Below are positions 42,870 to 54,371 of a stretch of 64,000 nucleotides of DNA, in pieces. Position 1 is the stretch's first letter. Every line of letters begins with the position of its first letter. The stretch is from the NCBI GenBank assembly GCA_021234155.1, contig JAJEKV010000034.1, positions 2,230,001 through 2,294,000 of the forward strand, given 5' to 3'. The translations under genes and the position numbers were made by a program. The notes under the pieces were generated by a model. The model ran no database searches. It was not told the DNA's origin and worked only from the letters and a program-made list of their open reading frames with translations. Source of the DNA: Isoetes taiwanensis (lineage: Eukaryota > Streptophyta > Lycopodiopsida > Isoetales > Isoetaceae).

Positions 42870-45800
42870 GCAACTTCCCTATTAAAAAGATTTTTAAGTT
42901 TCTCAATAGAGATAGATTGCCCCCAAAGTGACATCGCGACCGATGTCTCCATATAGTCCGTAGAGCCAAACTAACTGGGGAGGCTTTCAATATCGCTCTC
43001 GAGACCATGACAACATTCGGCCATCCAAGTTGGTGCACATGCAGCCTCACAACAGGGGCATACCCAATACCAAAACTCTATAATTCTTGGACAGTAAGAA
43101 GAGATGTGAAAGAGATTCGCTAGCCCTGGCACCCAAGAGGACATAAATCGAGAAGACACAATTCCTCTACGGACCAGCCTTCACTTTAGTGTTGAGGCCT
43201 CCTTGGAGGGCCTCCCATCTAAAAATTGTATTCTCCTAGAGCATAAGGTTTTCCGGGAGTTTGCCGGAGGAGCTTAGCCACGATCCACTCACTTGAAGCC
43301 TAGCTTCTCGCTTTTGAGAGGGGAGTCATCACAAAGGGCCCGATATATACTAGCAACACTGTATGACTCCTTACCTGCACAGGACCACTTTTCCTCAGGA
43401 CCAGTAGCCCCTGAGAGAAGCTTAACATTATCTAGAATTTTCCGTAGTATCTTTCTATCACCCTCCCCTCCCCTTTGCACTTTGAGTCTAAATTCCATCC
43501 AAGAGATCCAGCTATCGTTTTCCCAAAGATGCTGCAATTTTAAGATCCCATGGTCTCGCCATTTCTTAAAGATGCGAGGATGAACTAATGCCAAGGGACG
43601 TCCATTCTCTTCCCATACATGAGTATTCCAAAATATATCGACTTTCCCAAAGCCTCGAGGTATAGTCATGGGGGAGCATACTTGTTTTGCACCTCCCTCC
43701 AAGCATGAAGAATACGCCTCATGACTGGGGAAGTGCCAGAGGCGACCCTAAAGTTACAAAAGAAGGCTCCTAGCTCATCCCTAGGAAGGGATGGTTTACC
43801 CTGAATCTTGCACAAATCAAACCAGTGCTTAACAAATGCCAGAGCAGGAGATGTATCACCTTGTAACACTCGCCAGACAAATCTAGCCGCCAGAGCTTGA
43901 GCCTGCGTGAAAGGGTCCTTACATCCAATCCCTCCATCCCTTTTATCCCCGTGATAGCTCTGGACCAAGCAACGTTAGCCATACCCCCAAATGAACTTTC
44001 TAATGATAACCTCGTATTTGATTATAAACTCCTTTTCGGGCTACCAACACGCGGCGAGGAATATATGTGAGAGCTGGCCGTAACAAAGATTAGCAAATCG
44101 TTACTCTTCCCCGCCATGCATAATCCTTTAGAGGACCATAGCCCAACCTTTTTCTAAGTTTGTCTAAAATAGGAGCCCGTGAGACCCTTCATATCTCGAG
44201 ACCTAAAGGGGCAAACCCAATAGCTTAACTGTTTCCCCGCAGCCTACGACGGGAAGCCCAAACCATTAGCACGAGGGTCAATATCTCCTCCAAGGCCCAT
44301 AGAACGGTACTTTTGGTGGCATTTAGGCCTATGCCCTGATATAACCTCAAAAGCAATCAATACCTCACTTAAAGGAATGGAAGCTACCATCGCCATACCG
44401 AGGAACATAAAGGTGTCATCCGTGATATTGCATGATTGTGAGTTTTTCGGCTTGATTAGGTAAAACTAGACCGCTGATGCCCCTTCCAATACTTTGAGAT
44501 TAACCATCCTTGTGAGAAGGTTGGCCATAATTAGAAATAGGTATGGGGCAAGCGGGCAGCCTTGCTTGATACCCTTCCTGAGGTCAAAGAGACCAGAAGG
44601 TTCACCATTGACCAAGACAGATGCAGAGGCAAATTTGTTCATTCCCAATGAGATGTCGATGAACTGCTTATTGAAACCCATGTGACTCATCACTTCTCGC
44701 AGGCCATCCCACCTAAGGGAATCGTAGGCCTTTCTAAAATCCATCTTAACAAGTACACAGTTTTGCCGTGTAGATCTACACCAATGCATACCTTCTCTAG
44801 CCGCTAGGTAATTGTCCAATATATATCTACCTGGCAGAAAGGCTGATTGCTCCCTTCCAACAACCCTGTTCAAGATGGGCTTAAGACGGTTGGCGATGCC
44901 TTTCATGATTACCTTATATAAGACATTGGTTAGTGCAATGGGACGCCACTCCCCAAGTGATTGAGGTCTAGAGACTTTTGGGACCAAGGTGATGAATCCT
45001 GCCGCTAGAGTTGGATGTAACGAGCAAGAGGACCAAGCCCCCCAAATAGCCTCCACAAAGTCTGGTCCAAGAGCGTCCCAAAACTCCACAAAAAATTCAG
45101 GAGTGAAGCCATCGGGGCCGGGGACTTACCGGGCCGTGAGAGCATAGTACTTTAAATATCTCCTCTTCGCCTACCGACGCAAAGAAAGTGTGGTTGTCAT
45201 CTGCAGTAATCTTATGTGCCCAATCAATCTGGGCCAACCAAAGAGAGATTTGGGATTGATAGGAGGATGGGAGATTGTCTGCTTTGAATTGAGCCTGAAA
45301 GCTGTCTCGAATACACGCCTTGATAGCCCCGGGATCAGAAAGTATATTTTGGCAGTTATCTTTAATTGAAGTAATATCTTGTTCTCGCTAATCCGCCCCC
45401 GCCATTCTAAAGAAGCACTTAGAGTTTTCATGATCGACTCGCATACCATTTTGTTTTAGAACGAACCGCAGCCCCCTAGCTTCCCTCCTCAATAGCTTTG
45501 GCTCTTGTTTCCAGCTCCTCCTCTAAGGATTGCTTGTCTCATTATGGGGATCAAGTAATGTGTCCCGCTTGATTTGCCCTTAGAAGGTTGTACATTTACA
45601 TCTTTTTCTTTCTTGAATTTCAAGCATTCCTCCTTGCCCCATTTTTTGATCCACATCTTCATAAGATCGATCTTTTTTAACCCAAGCCTTCATGGAAGGT
45701 AGGCATTCCATATTAGTTAGAGAGGCCGTGAAAGTCCTAAAGGGTCTCAAGTAGAATGCCTCCTTCCCTAATAGGGAGGTATTGAACTTGAAAGGCACAT

Positions 45801-46540
45801 TCCCTCCTCTTTTTTTAGTAGGGATGCTCTCCAACACTAACTTTTGTGGCACATGATCTGAATGAGAGAACGCAAGCTCTCCTTCAACATAGCATCGGCC
45901 CATGAAGGAGGGCTGTCCTATTAGCCATGTAGAACCCGCCTAGTAAGCAAGATACTGCCTGTCGGCCCTTCGTTTATTAGACCAGAAAACTCAGCGTTAG
46001 ATGGAGGAATTAGGGAGAGGCCAACATTTGTTTAGAAGTGAGTTCCACGTAGCTTCCTCCTCTTGTAGTAAAATTCCGTGCAGCCCAATTTTTGATCCCA
46101 TACATCTGTCATATTCAGATCCCCTCCAAGGATCCAATTTTCAACTCCAAAACCCTGATGTGTTATCCAAAGCTCAATCTCTCTCCACATAGCTGCCCTT
46201 TCCGCAGGTATATTAGAGGCATAAATGTTGATGAGCCCCCACATACAATTATTTGTTTCAAAAATTACAACCTGCCATCTACCATTTCCTCCTGCATATT
46301 GATACTTTTGGACTTGTCCCTTCCATAAGATACAGGTGCCTCCTTTAGTTCCTTCAAAAGACAACTAAAGGAGGAGTAGTTACCTCCAATCCAACTGCCA
46401 ATGGACCTGGCCTCAAAGTCTGGAAGTCTATGCTCCTGAAGAAGGATGACATCCGCCTTCATAGACCTAATAGCTGCTAACACTCGACCACGCTTGAGAA
46501 CACCCTTGATGCCACGCAAATTCCATGAGACAATAATCAT
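42870..46540 (-). pseudogene. LINE ORF2: endonuclease and reverse transcriptase, frameshifted
   Basis: It starts with ATG at 46540, which overlaps the ORF1 stop as ATGA. The endonuclease/exonuclease/phosphatase fold is visible in IIVSWNLRGIKGVLKRG, DVILLQEHRLPDFEA, then after a frameshift near 46350 WGLINIYASNIPAERAA and ENWILGGDLNMTDV. The RT contains FITLVPKVSRPQSLGEWRPI, FLPGRYILDNYLAAREG, KMDFRKAYDSLRWDGL and IKQGCPLAPYLFLIMANLL. At about 44425 the active-site region QYADDTFMF of the sister element is replaced by a one-base frameshift, leaving ITDDTFMF in another frame. Downstream segments (GIKGMEGLDVRTLS, SVASIYRALCDDSPLK) belong to the zinc-binding tail. It is inactive. Confidence 0.8.
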
Positions 46541-47361
46541 GAGTTGGAAGTTGTGGAACGGCCAGCTATACCATTGTCATCAGCGAAATTGCTAAAGGAA
46601 GAGGTCGAAGCTTTCTTCCTTTTCATCTCACCTGAGTTATCTGGACTCATATTTACATCCAGCTTATTTTTCTTACCAAGTAGAGCAAATGGATTCTCAA
46701 GCATCTCCACGTCATCTATTGTATCTGTCTCATTATCTGCCCACTTGGAGTTGGCTTTATGACTCCCCAGAGCCGGTTCAGGAAGCCTTGCTCCTCCAGT
46801 GTTCTTGGATATCAAACCTGCGAGAGCCCCCTTCTCAGTAGACGAAACCTCTGAGATATATTTAGACAGAGCTGACATTGGTTGTGGAGAGTCTGCACAT
46901 TTTGAGTTCACCATGTCATGAGAGCCTCTGGATTTCCTGGCCAAATTTCTAGCTCTTATACCATGTTTGGAGGCCACCACTTGCCATTGAGTCTCCCCAC
47001 CAAGGGTGTCCACTTTAGAACATGGCACCCTCGGGGTCACGTTTCCAGGCACACCGTTTCCAAGCACACCGGATGAGGAAGGGGTAGCAAAAGCTGGTGC
47101 GGGATCGGGAGTAAATGGGGGAGTGACCGCAACCTGGAGGGGAACATGTGTCCCTTGAGGGGCTTCCTCCTGTGTGTCGTCTTCAGTCACATGCACATGT
47201 TCTCTGTCATTGCCCTCGGAGGCATTTTGATCATTGACGTTTGCCTGGCTTGGTTTGGTCACTTCTTCCAGTTCCACATTTGGGAACATCCTCCTTATTT
47301 CCCATCCATTTAATAGCTTGAGTAAAAACTTAAAGCAACACGTACCACTTTTCACAGTCAC
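46537..47361 (-). CDS. LINE ORF1 (nucleic-acid-binding protein)
   Basis: An open frame of about 270 codons without interruption. It begins shortly after the start of the element; a GTG at 47361 is only the first permitted codon, and the frame is open upstream to a TAA at about 47385. Coding-like residues EQIPKGVTVKSG lie in that extension, so the true N-terminus is probably truncated. It is rich in Ser, Pro and acidic residues (DDTQEEAPQGTHV; NETDTIDDVEMLENPFALLG), with a Lys-rich end (GEMKRKKASTSS). No zinc knuckle is seen. Its place before the endonuclease-RT ORF identifies it as ORF1 of a plant L1. Its stop TGA overlaps the ORF2 ATG. Confidence 0.6.
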   Translation of the reverse strand: MTVKSGTCCFKFLLKLLNGWEIRRMFPNVELEEVTKPSQANVNDQNASEGNDREHVHVTEDDTQEEAPQGTHVPLQVAVTPPFTPDPAPAFATPSSSGVLGNGVPGNVTPRVPCSKVDTLGGETQWQVVASKHGIRARNLARKSRGSHDMVNSKCADSPQPMSALSKYISEVSSTEKGALAGLISKNTGGARLPEPALGSHKANSKWADNETDTIDDVEMLENPFALLGKKNKLDVNMSPDNSGEMKRKKASTSSFSNFADDNGIAGRSTTSNS

Positions 47362-47385
47362 TCCTTTGGGGATCTGTTCTTACGG

Positions 47386-48288
47386 ATAAAAAGATGCTCA
47401 TCTTTGCCAGGAAAAGCTACAAGGCATGCTAGTACAATAACCTCAAGCCTTATCCGCGTCCATGCTTAATTCCATGTGTAGAATGTCGAATTTGATCAAA
47501 TGGTATTGAGTGTCTATGAATCTATCTCAACGAGAGAACACCGCAATATATACCTAGTGTGGTTCAACCATTTTTCTTACTAAAATTGGATAGCATTTCG
47601 ACATTCTTCATATGGAATTAAGAACGAATGCCTTCTCAGCCACGAAATATGAATACGAAGACATAAATTAAAGAACAAAACATTACTTTAAATTACAAAA
47701 GTTGTTAAACTATGTATATTCAATAGATAGATAGATAGTAGTTTTAATGTCACGCCACTAGGCAGCTTCATAAAAGCTTCATAAAAATAATTATTTACAA
47801 ATTAAAAACTTACATTACTGCAGTATATATTTATGATATCGATACTTTTCTACCATTAATCACATCTTCAACTTGTCAAATACCGCATATAACTTGTGCC
47901 TCTAACCCAAACTTATTGATTTCTGTTATTTGGGCATAATCCTTATTACATGACCAATACGACACTTACCCACACTTGTAACTACCACTTTATACCATAA
48001 GTTCCATATTAAAGGTTATATCCTAAGTCGTATCTTGTAAACCACCTCTACTTTTTCCAAAAAAAGAAAACCGCCCAAGGGTGATAGGTTCTTAACCAAT
48101 TAGATGGTGGGCTTTGTGTTGGATTGCTAACTCACATTTATACTTACACACTCAAATATTACTCTACAGAGCACCATATGGCATTTTAAACAGTATTGTG
48201 TTTACAATGGTCTTGTATCCTAAATACTTCACGTGTACACCATTTTTTCCACCTAAATTTATGGGTAAACATACTTCACGAATATCCT
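47386..48288. other. no gene; GATA microsatellite
   Basis: AT-rich intergenic sequence with a short (ATAG)4 run near 47721-47738. No supported ORF. Confidence 0.5.
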
Positions 48289-48394
48289 TCAGAGTTGCCC
48301 GGCATATGATGACATTCGGACACGCTATGCCACACCCTTTAGAGTTGCCCGACATATGATGACATTCGGACACGCTATGCAGAGAAGACTATTT
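48289..48394. repeat. 53-bp tandem duplication
   Basis: 'AGAGTTGCCCGGCATATGAT' starts at 48291 and 'AGAGTTGCCCGACATATGAT' at 48344. Both continue GACATTCGGACACGCTATGC. One mismatch is seen in the shared part. Confidence 0.85.
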
Positions 48395-48486
48395 GTATTG
48401 CTATCAAGATCCTTCTACAATGGATAAACGAGAAATCAGATTGTTCTTATCTGGTGAAGCCAGTTTTCTAGCTGATTATCATTATT

Positions 48487-48918
48487 GTGAAAAGTGTCTT
48501 ACTTGTTTTTGGAAGCTCAAAAGCATGGGCAGAACAAAGGGCTTCCCTAATCTTACTGTTACATGAGCTGAATATATCAAGGTGTTTAAAGATGTTGCTC
48601 TACTCAATGAGTTTGGGAGGGTCTCAAATGGAAGGTTCTGCCATGAAGGACCTAAGCAAAGATATTCTGAAGGAAATGGTGAGAAAAGCAGGGTTAGAAC
48701 CTGTTATCCAGAAGATTGCTAGCAAGGAAAATATTGGGGCAGTTCTACAACAATCACAACTTAAGATCAGCAAGAATGATAAAGGCAAGGCATTAAATGA
48801 AAATCTGGTCAGTCTAACCGAGGGCACTACTTCAAATATGGAAATGGAAGAAGATGACTTGGAGGAGGAATCTGACCTTCCTTTAAATCGGGTCTCCTTG
48901 AATATTGAATGGTTTTAG
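48487..48918 (+). pseudogene. acidic unrecognised ORF (143 codons)
   Basis: From about 48600 onward the frame reads like real protein: KDLSKDILKEMVRKAGLEP, VIQKIASKENIGAVLQQSQ, then an acidic tail EMEEDDLEEESDLPLNRV. The first 40 codons are less convincing, so the start is uncertain. I do not recognise the family. It may be a host gene fragment or part of a retrotransposon ORF1. No flanking exon was identified. Between it and the next LINE are a small foldback (48965-49006) and a T run at 49799-49842. Confidence 0.3.
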
Positions 48919-50169
48919 CTGCTGTTTGATCGATATAATGCTATCTGGTAGCACAAAATTTTAGTGTGTTATGGGAGTGTTTGTAGCACAAATTCCATAA
49001 TACACCAAAACAAAAAAGTTTAAATTTTTTAGCACACCATCCCCACCAGGGCTACAACCCTTCTTGCAATTCTAGCCTATCCACGTTGCACCTCCACCTC
49101 AGAAAAATCTGAGGCAACATGCAAATATGCTGTTAGATCTAAACTTTTCCTCATCGACGGTAACGAAAATTAGGAAAGGCCTAAAAATTGGAGAACGTAG
49201 ATAGGAATGGATGGCCAACGTATCGAAACCGGCATTTGTTGTGTGCATAATCGCTTTTGCGAGGGAGTATGGCAAATGAAACTCTTTTGATTTTTCTCAT
49301 CGAAAAGGGCAAACAAGCATCCTACACATCATTGTAATTTCTACAATTGCCCAAAACTTGCCGTTCATGTTTGCATCCCTTTTCTCCCTCCATTTCTTTT
49401 TCTCCCTACTCTTGCTGAACAATATTTCATGATTTCCTGGTGGGTGCAAAACGAAGCTTGCATTATAAGTTACAAATTAGAAAAGACCATTTCAGCTTGT
49501 TCGAGAAGTTCTAAAACGACTTTGGATGGACCCTCCTGCATTTGAGCAGGTATTGAAGAACACCAATTTCCTATTGCATAGTGAGATTAAGGGGCATCAC
49601 GTGACAAGCAGAATAATTCGTCTTTTTTGCAAAACACGGTCGAATAAGGTTTTGAAGAAATTACTCAAGCATTTATTCCTATTATTGATGGTAACCTTAT
49701 TATTAACATGCGGGGGCTAAGATATACCATCACAGGTTATGGAATGTTGAGAAGCGGAAGCTTGCTTTAGGACTATTTTCAAAGTTGAGAATGCTATTTC
49801 TTTTTTTTTTTTTTTTTTTTTTTTTACTTCTTTTTTTTTATGCTGACTAATGTATTGTTGAATCTTCTTAAAATCATGGCCCCAATGGTCCTTGTTAGTA
49901 ACTTCTTTTTCGAGACACATACTTTGTACAGACATGAGGTACATGTCTAAACGACTAGTTTGACATTCTCACCCTAGTTGTCCTTGGCTTCCTAACTTGC
50001 TTTGACCTTTGAGAAACTTATCATTTCTATGGGATCTCATTATGATTTTATACCTTATACATGTGGCGTTTTTCTATTTTTTCCTCCTCAAACCAAAACG
50101 TCATGTTGGATTACAAGTATCCACATAAATTCTAATAAAGCTTGTTTGTCTATGGACCATCATGATACA
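48919..50169. other. no gene; foldback and T tracts
   Basis: GTGTTATGG at about 48968 faces CCATAATACAC at about 48996, making a ~45-bp foldback. Long T tracts lie at 49799-49826 and 49831-49841. A 64-codon frame at 49526-49720 shows no motif. Confidence 0.45.
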
Positions 50170-53100
50170 ATCTAATAATATATATTTTTTTTATTTTTTG
50201 AGGGTAAGTTATGTATATGTATATAGAAAGTTGAAAAGTTATGTACAACAGATACCCTTTAGAGGGTAAGTAGAACAGTAAGGTTGTTCAGGGGGGTCAA
50301 AACACTTGTACTATAGAGAGCATCTCCTCGTCTTCTCCACCTGTAGGGTACTATAAGGGAAAGCTCCTTTCTTCTCCCAGGAGCGAGTACTATAGAGAGA
50401 GGCGGCTCCATTCCAGTGTTAGATCCCCTTAGCAATTCAGATATTTAAAGAATCTGAACCACTGCCCGTGGCCACTTCACCAACAGAGTTGTCATTATCC
50501 ATCCAATGGCACTTAAAGAAAGTATAGAACCCCACCAGGGTCCCTAATCTATCAAGCCCCTTATTGTAATCCTTGCCTTTGTTTCTATGATGTGACAAAG
50601 CCATCAGAGCAACTTCCAGATTGAAGGAATTTTTTAACTTCATGATAGAGACTTCTTGACCACCTAGAGTTACTCCACACCGATGCTTCCAGATCACCCA
50701 GAGTGCCAGATTCACCAGGGAGGCTTCTATGCAGCATTTGTCTGAAACCAATACCAACCCTGGCCAAACCAGTTGGTACATCATAAGCCCAATAATAGGA
50801 CAAACCCACTGCCAAAACTCCGCTACACGTGGGCAGAAGAAGAGATGCTTAGTAGATTATGTGGCTAGACAACCAAATGGACATTTGTCATCCATTACGA
50901 TACCCTTGTTAAACAAACTTTCCTTTGTACTGATTCCCCTTTGAAGAGCTATCCATCTAAAGAACTGGATCTTCCTGGAAGAGATAGACTTCCACGAGTT
51001 AGCTAAAATATTTTTAGCTACTAAATTACTCACCCCTAGCCTTTCCTCAGCTTTTAGGGGACTGTCCTGCCACATAGCACTATAAATCTTTGCCACATTA
51101 TAGTGTGTTTGCCCATCAAGTAGCCACTTCTCACAAGGTAGTACCAGATATATTGGTAGCATTCCATAAAATTCCCTTCAATATTTTACGGTCCCCTTCT
51201 TCAGGAGCCTGAATTATGTCCTTGAACACAGTCCAGCAGATCCATCTACCATTGACCCAAAGGTGTTGCAGCATTGTTATTCCACAACTCTTCCATTTGA
51301 TGAAAATACGAGGATGTGAGAGAGCCAAAGGGAGACCATTTCTCTCCCAAACCTTAATATTCCAAAATAAGCTAAACCCGCCTGCATTCTTAGGAGGATC
51401 CATGGGAGTGAACAGATGTAGCACAAGTGCCCACGCCTGGAGGGTCTTTCTCATCCCTGAGGAAGTACCAGGGGCCACCTTAAAGCCATAATATAGGCCA
51501 CCCAGCTCGTCTCTAGGGAGAGAAGGTTTGTGTAGGAGCTTGCCTTACTTCAGCCAGTAAGATGCAAATTTTAAAGCAGGAGATGAATCAGAGCACTCAC
51601 CTTGTAATGTACGCCAAATAAATTTGGCTGCCAAGGCCTGTGCTTGTAAGAAAGGATCCTTGCAGCCCAGTCCACCGTCTTTTTTATCACGAGTAATAGA
51701 TATGAGAGGCCATTAGAACTGTATTAGCCACCGTCACACGCCCCGAGGTGGCTAGGGACTTCGTAGACCAAAGACCAACTTTCTCTCTGAGTTTGTCTAG
51801 TATAGGGGCCAGAGGCCCTTGAGACCATCAGAAAGCGCTAGGGGGAGACCAAGAAGTGTAACTATCCCTCTAGCTGCCACAATTGGAAAGCCCAGATCTC
51901 TGGCTCGAGGATCAATGTCACTTTCTGAAGCCCATAAACTGAACATTTATTTGCATTGAGGCCAATTCCTGAGATAACCTCGAAAAACAGAAGGATTTCT
52001 CGAAATGAATGAAAGCTATTATCATCATACCTGAAGAACATAAAAGTATCATCTGCATACTGCATAATTGTTAGCTTTTCCGTACCTTCGGGGAAGGTAA
52101 GCTCTTCTAGGTTCCCTTCTGACTCTTTTAGTTGGACCATTCTGGATAACAGATTTGCCATAATGAGGAACAAGTAAGGAGTCAGGGGGCAGCCTTGTCT
52201 TATGCCTTCCTTGAGATTAAACAGTCCAGATGGTTGCCCATTAACTAGCACCGAAGCAGATGCTACATTGTTCATCCCCATAGCCAGGAGAATAAACTGT
52301 GAATCAAATCCCATACGGTTCATAACAGCACGCAGCGCATCCCATCTTAGGGAGTCATAAGCCTTTCTAAAATCCATCTTGATCAGTACACATTTTTGTT
52401 TGGAAGCCTGGCACCAATGTAGACCTTCCTTAGCTGCAAGATAGTTATCCAATATATATCTCCCCGGCAAGAAGGCCGATTGCTCCTTCCCATAGGTTTC
52501 AGACGGTTAGCAATTGCCTTCATAATCACTTTATAGATGGCATTAGTGAGTGCAATGGGCCTCCATTCTCCTAGGCTTAAAGGCCTAGAGACCTTTGGAA
52601 CAAGGGTGATGAAACCAGCTGCTAGAGTCGGGGTGCAAGGAGCAAGAGGCCCATGCTCCACAGACAGCTCTAGTAAAATCGTTACCAAGCACATCCCAGA
52701 ATTCAACAAAGAATTCTGGGGGAAAACCATCTGGGCCCGGAGATTTCCCCGCTGCTAGAGAACACAGAGTTTTGTAGATCTCATCCTTCTCCAGATTATG
52801 GAGTAGAAGCCTATTTTCATCATGGATAACCCTCTTCCCCCAGTCAAGATTGTTCAACCAAGAAGCTAATCACGGATGATACGAGTTACGTAGGGGGTCT
52901 TCCTTAAATTGTTTTTCAAAACTGGCCCTTATGAATGATCTGATTTCCAGATGATCTTCTAATACATTTGAGTTATCATCCTTGACAGGTAAGATGCTGT
53001 TGTATGCCATTCTTGCCCCAACCATTCTGAAAAAACATTTAGAGTTTTCATGATCTAATTCAGCATACCATTTGGTTTTAGAGCGAACAGCCGCCCTTGT

Positions 53101-53395
53101 AGCCTCTTCCTCTTCGATTGCTCTGGCTTTCCCCTCTAATTCCTCCTCTAAATTTTGATTAGCAATATTATACGGGTCTGCTAATAACTCTTGCTTCACC
53201 AATCTCAACAGATTGTATACCTCTTCCTTTTCTCTTTTAAACTCCTTAGCTCTGCTCTTACCCCAATTTTTAACCCAAATATTTATAAGCCAGGTCTTCT
53301 CGACCCAGGCCTTCATACTAGGAGAGTTAACTCAGTTGGGGAGAGAGGAGACAAAAATCCTAAAGGGCTTACAGAATGCCTCTTTCCCTAGCCAC
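50170..53395 (-). mobile_element. second L1-type LINE, 5'-truncated
   Basis: Minus-strand LINE of the same family as 42475-47385, judged by shared stretches such as FITLVPKVSRP, FRKAYDSLRWD and SVLVNG-PSGLF. It lacks ORF1 and the endonuclease: the copy begins at about 53395 within the linker before RT. It ends near a T-rich run at 50180-50200 followed by GAGGGTAAG, the same 3'-end word as the other LINE (TTTTGAGGGTAAG). Target duplications could not be set with confidence. Confidence 0.8.
50437..53316 (-). pseudogene. LINE ORF2 remainder: RT and zinc-binding tail
   Basis: The order on the minus strand starts with the linker MKAWVEKTWLINIWVKNWGK (53316), with a Glu-rich helix. RT begins KSPGPDGFPPEFFVEFWD and continues SLGEWRPIALTNAIYKV, FRKAYDSLRWDALRAVMN and IRQGCPLTPYLFLIMANLL, with an intact active site TIMQYADDTFMFF near 52075 and GIGLNANKC. 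Then frameshifts, and the zinc-binding part WKSISSRKIQFFRWIALQRG, ending DDKCPFGCLAT (about 50865). Tail frames run to 50437. At least four frame changes make it inactive, although its catalytic residues survive. Confidence 0.82.
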
Positions 53396-54289
53396 AATAT
53401 AATAAATTGCTACCCTTTTCTCAATCTTTTGAATTGTTCTAGATTACTTTGATTCTATAATTTTAAGATAAGATACATGACCTAGTCCATAGAGTTGTAG
53501 AGCTTAAAACAAATGGCATCCCGTAATATTCTTTAAGCAGAAGTTCAGTATGAATCTCTTCTTTTCACATCAGTTTACTTCCTTTGAAAATAGATCTGCC
53601 GCATTCCATGACCACCATTTTATAGACCTATTCTAATACCTAAATGGACCATAACAAACCAAGCAATGACCACCAACAAATCAACAATGGTATTCATTCT
53701 TTAAGATATTGACCACCATCAAACTACCTCAATGTTAATGTATATGGCTACTTCTATGGCTTACAACCATGGGCATTGTCTTGATTTTGTTACATGTCAA
53801 GTGATGGAAGAAGTAATCAGGATGAAGTAGGCACTATGCTATGTGAGTGAGCAAAAGGGCTTACTCAAGCCGATTACTCCAATATAGTAGTCTTGTGCCA
53901 TGAAGAAGATCTCCAAAAAATTGCACCATGTAATATAGGCGTAATTGGCGCTGGCACACATGGATGGTCTCCTAGCCACCAGACCAATGTGCCCCAAAAC
54001 CACTATTGCTACCATGCCCCATGACATCAACAAGTTTGTTTACAAACAAACAAACAAATAAGGCTAAGGAATGCATGCTTTTAATATTACTAGAAAATGC
54101 AAAATGTATTGTGAACTTGTGTGCATTGATTTGGCCGACAAAGAAAAAAAAAAACACCAAAACAAAACGAACATGCTTGGCGCATTCCATAGCGCCGTAT
54201 TGGTAGGGAGCTGAACTGAATAACGACAGACAAGTAATGCAGTAAAGATCCATTGACCTAAGCACAACCCAATCCTTTTCTCACTCTGT
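53396..54289. other. intergenic, 5' flank of the DUF2921 gene
   Basis: AT-rich with no supported ORF. A (CAAA)n-type run lies at 54043-54060 and an A run at 54145-54155. Confidence 0.5.
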
Positions 54290-54295
54290 TTCGGA

Positions 54296-54306
54296 TTATA
54301 TACATA
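54296..54306 (+). promoter_or_regulatory. possible TATA box of the DUF2921 gene
   Basis: ATTATATACAT lies about 70 bp upstream of the ATG at 54372, a normal position if the leader is about 40 nt. This is sequence match only. Confidence 0.35.
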
Positions 54307-54371
54307 GTTCTGTCTGAGCTTATCCCCAGCCCAACAATGCGTCCTTGATCCTTGTGTGATTTTAATCCAAA

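Larger units (their letters stand above)
42475..47385 (-). mobile_element. L1-type LINE, near full-length, decayed
   Basis: A minus-strand non-LTR retrotransposon. ORF1 is at 47361-46537, then ORF2 with endonuclease (46540 to about 45980), reverse transcriptase (about 45120-44380) and a 3' zinc-binding part (about 43700-42870). It ends in a T run at 42480-42504, its poly(A) tail, followed by an AATAAT microsatellite. ORF2 is split into many frames. It lies just 3' of the DUF2921 relic and is related to the LINE at 50170-53395. Confidence 0.85.

Noticed and set aside
49526-49720. 64-codon plus-strand ORF
   Set aside because: Leu/Lys-rich without motif, in AT-rich sequence; expected by chance.
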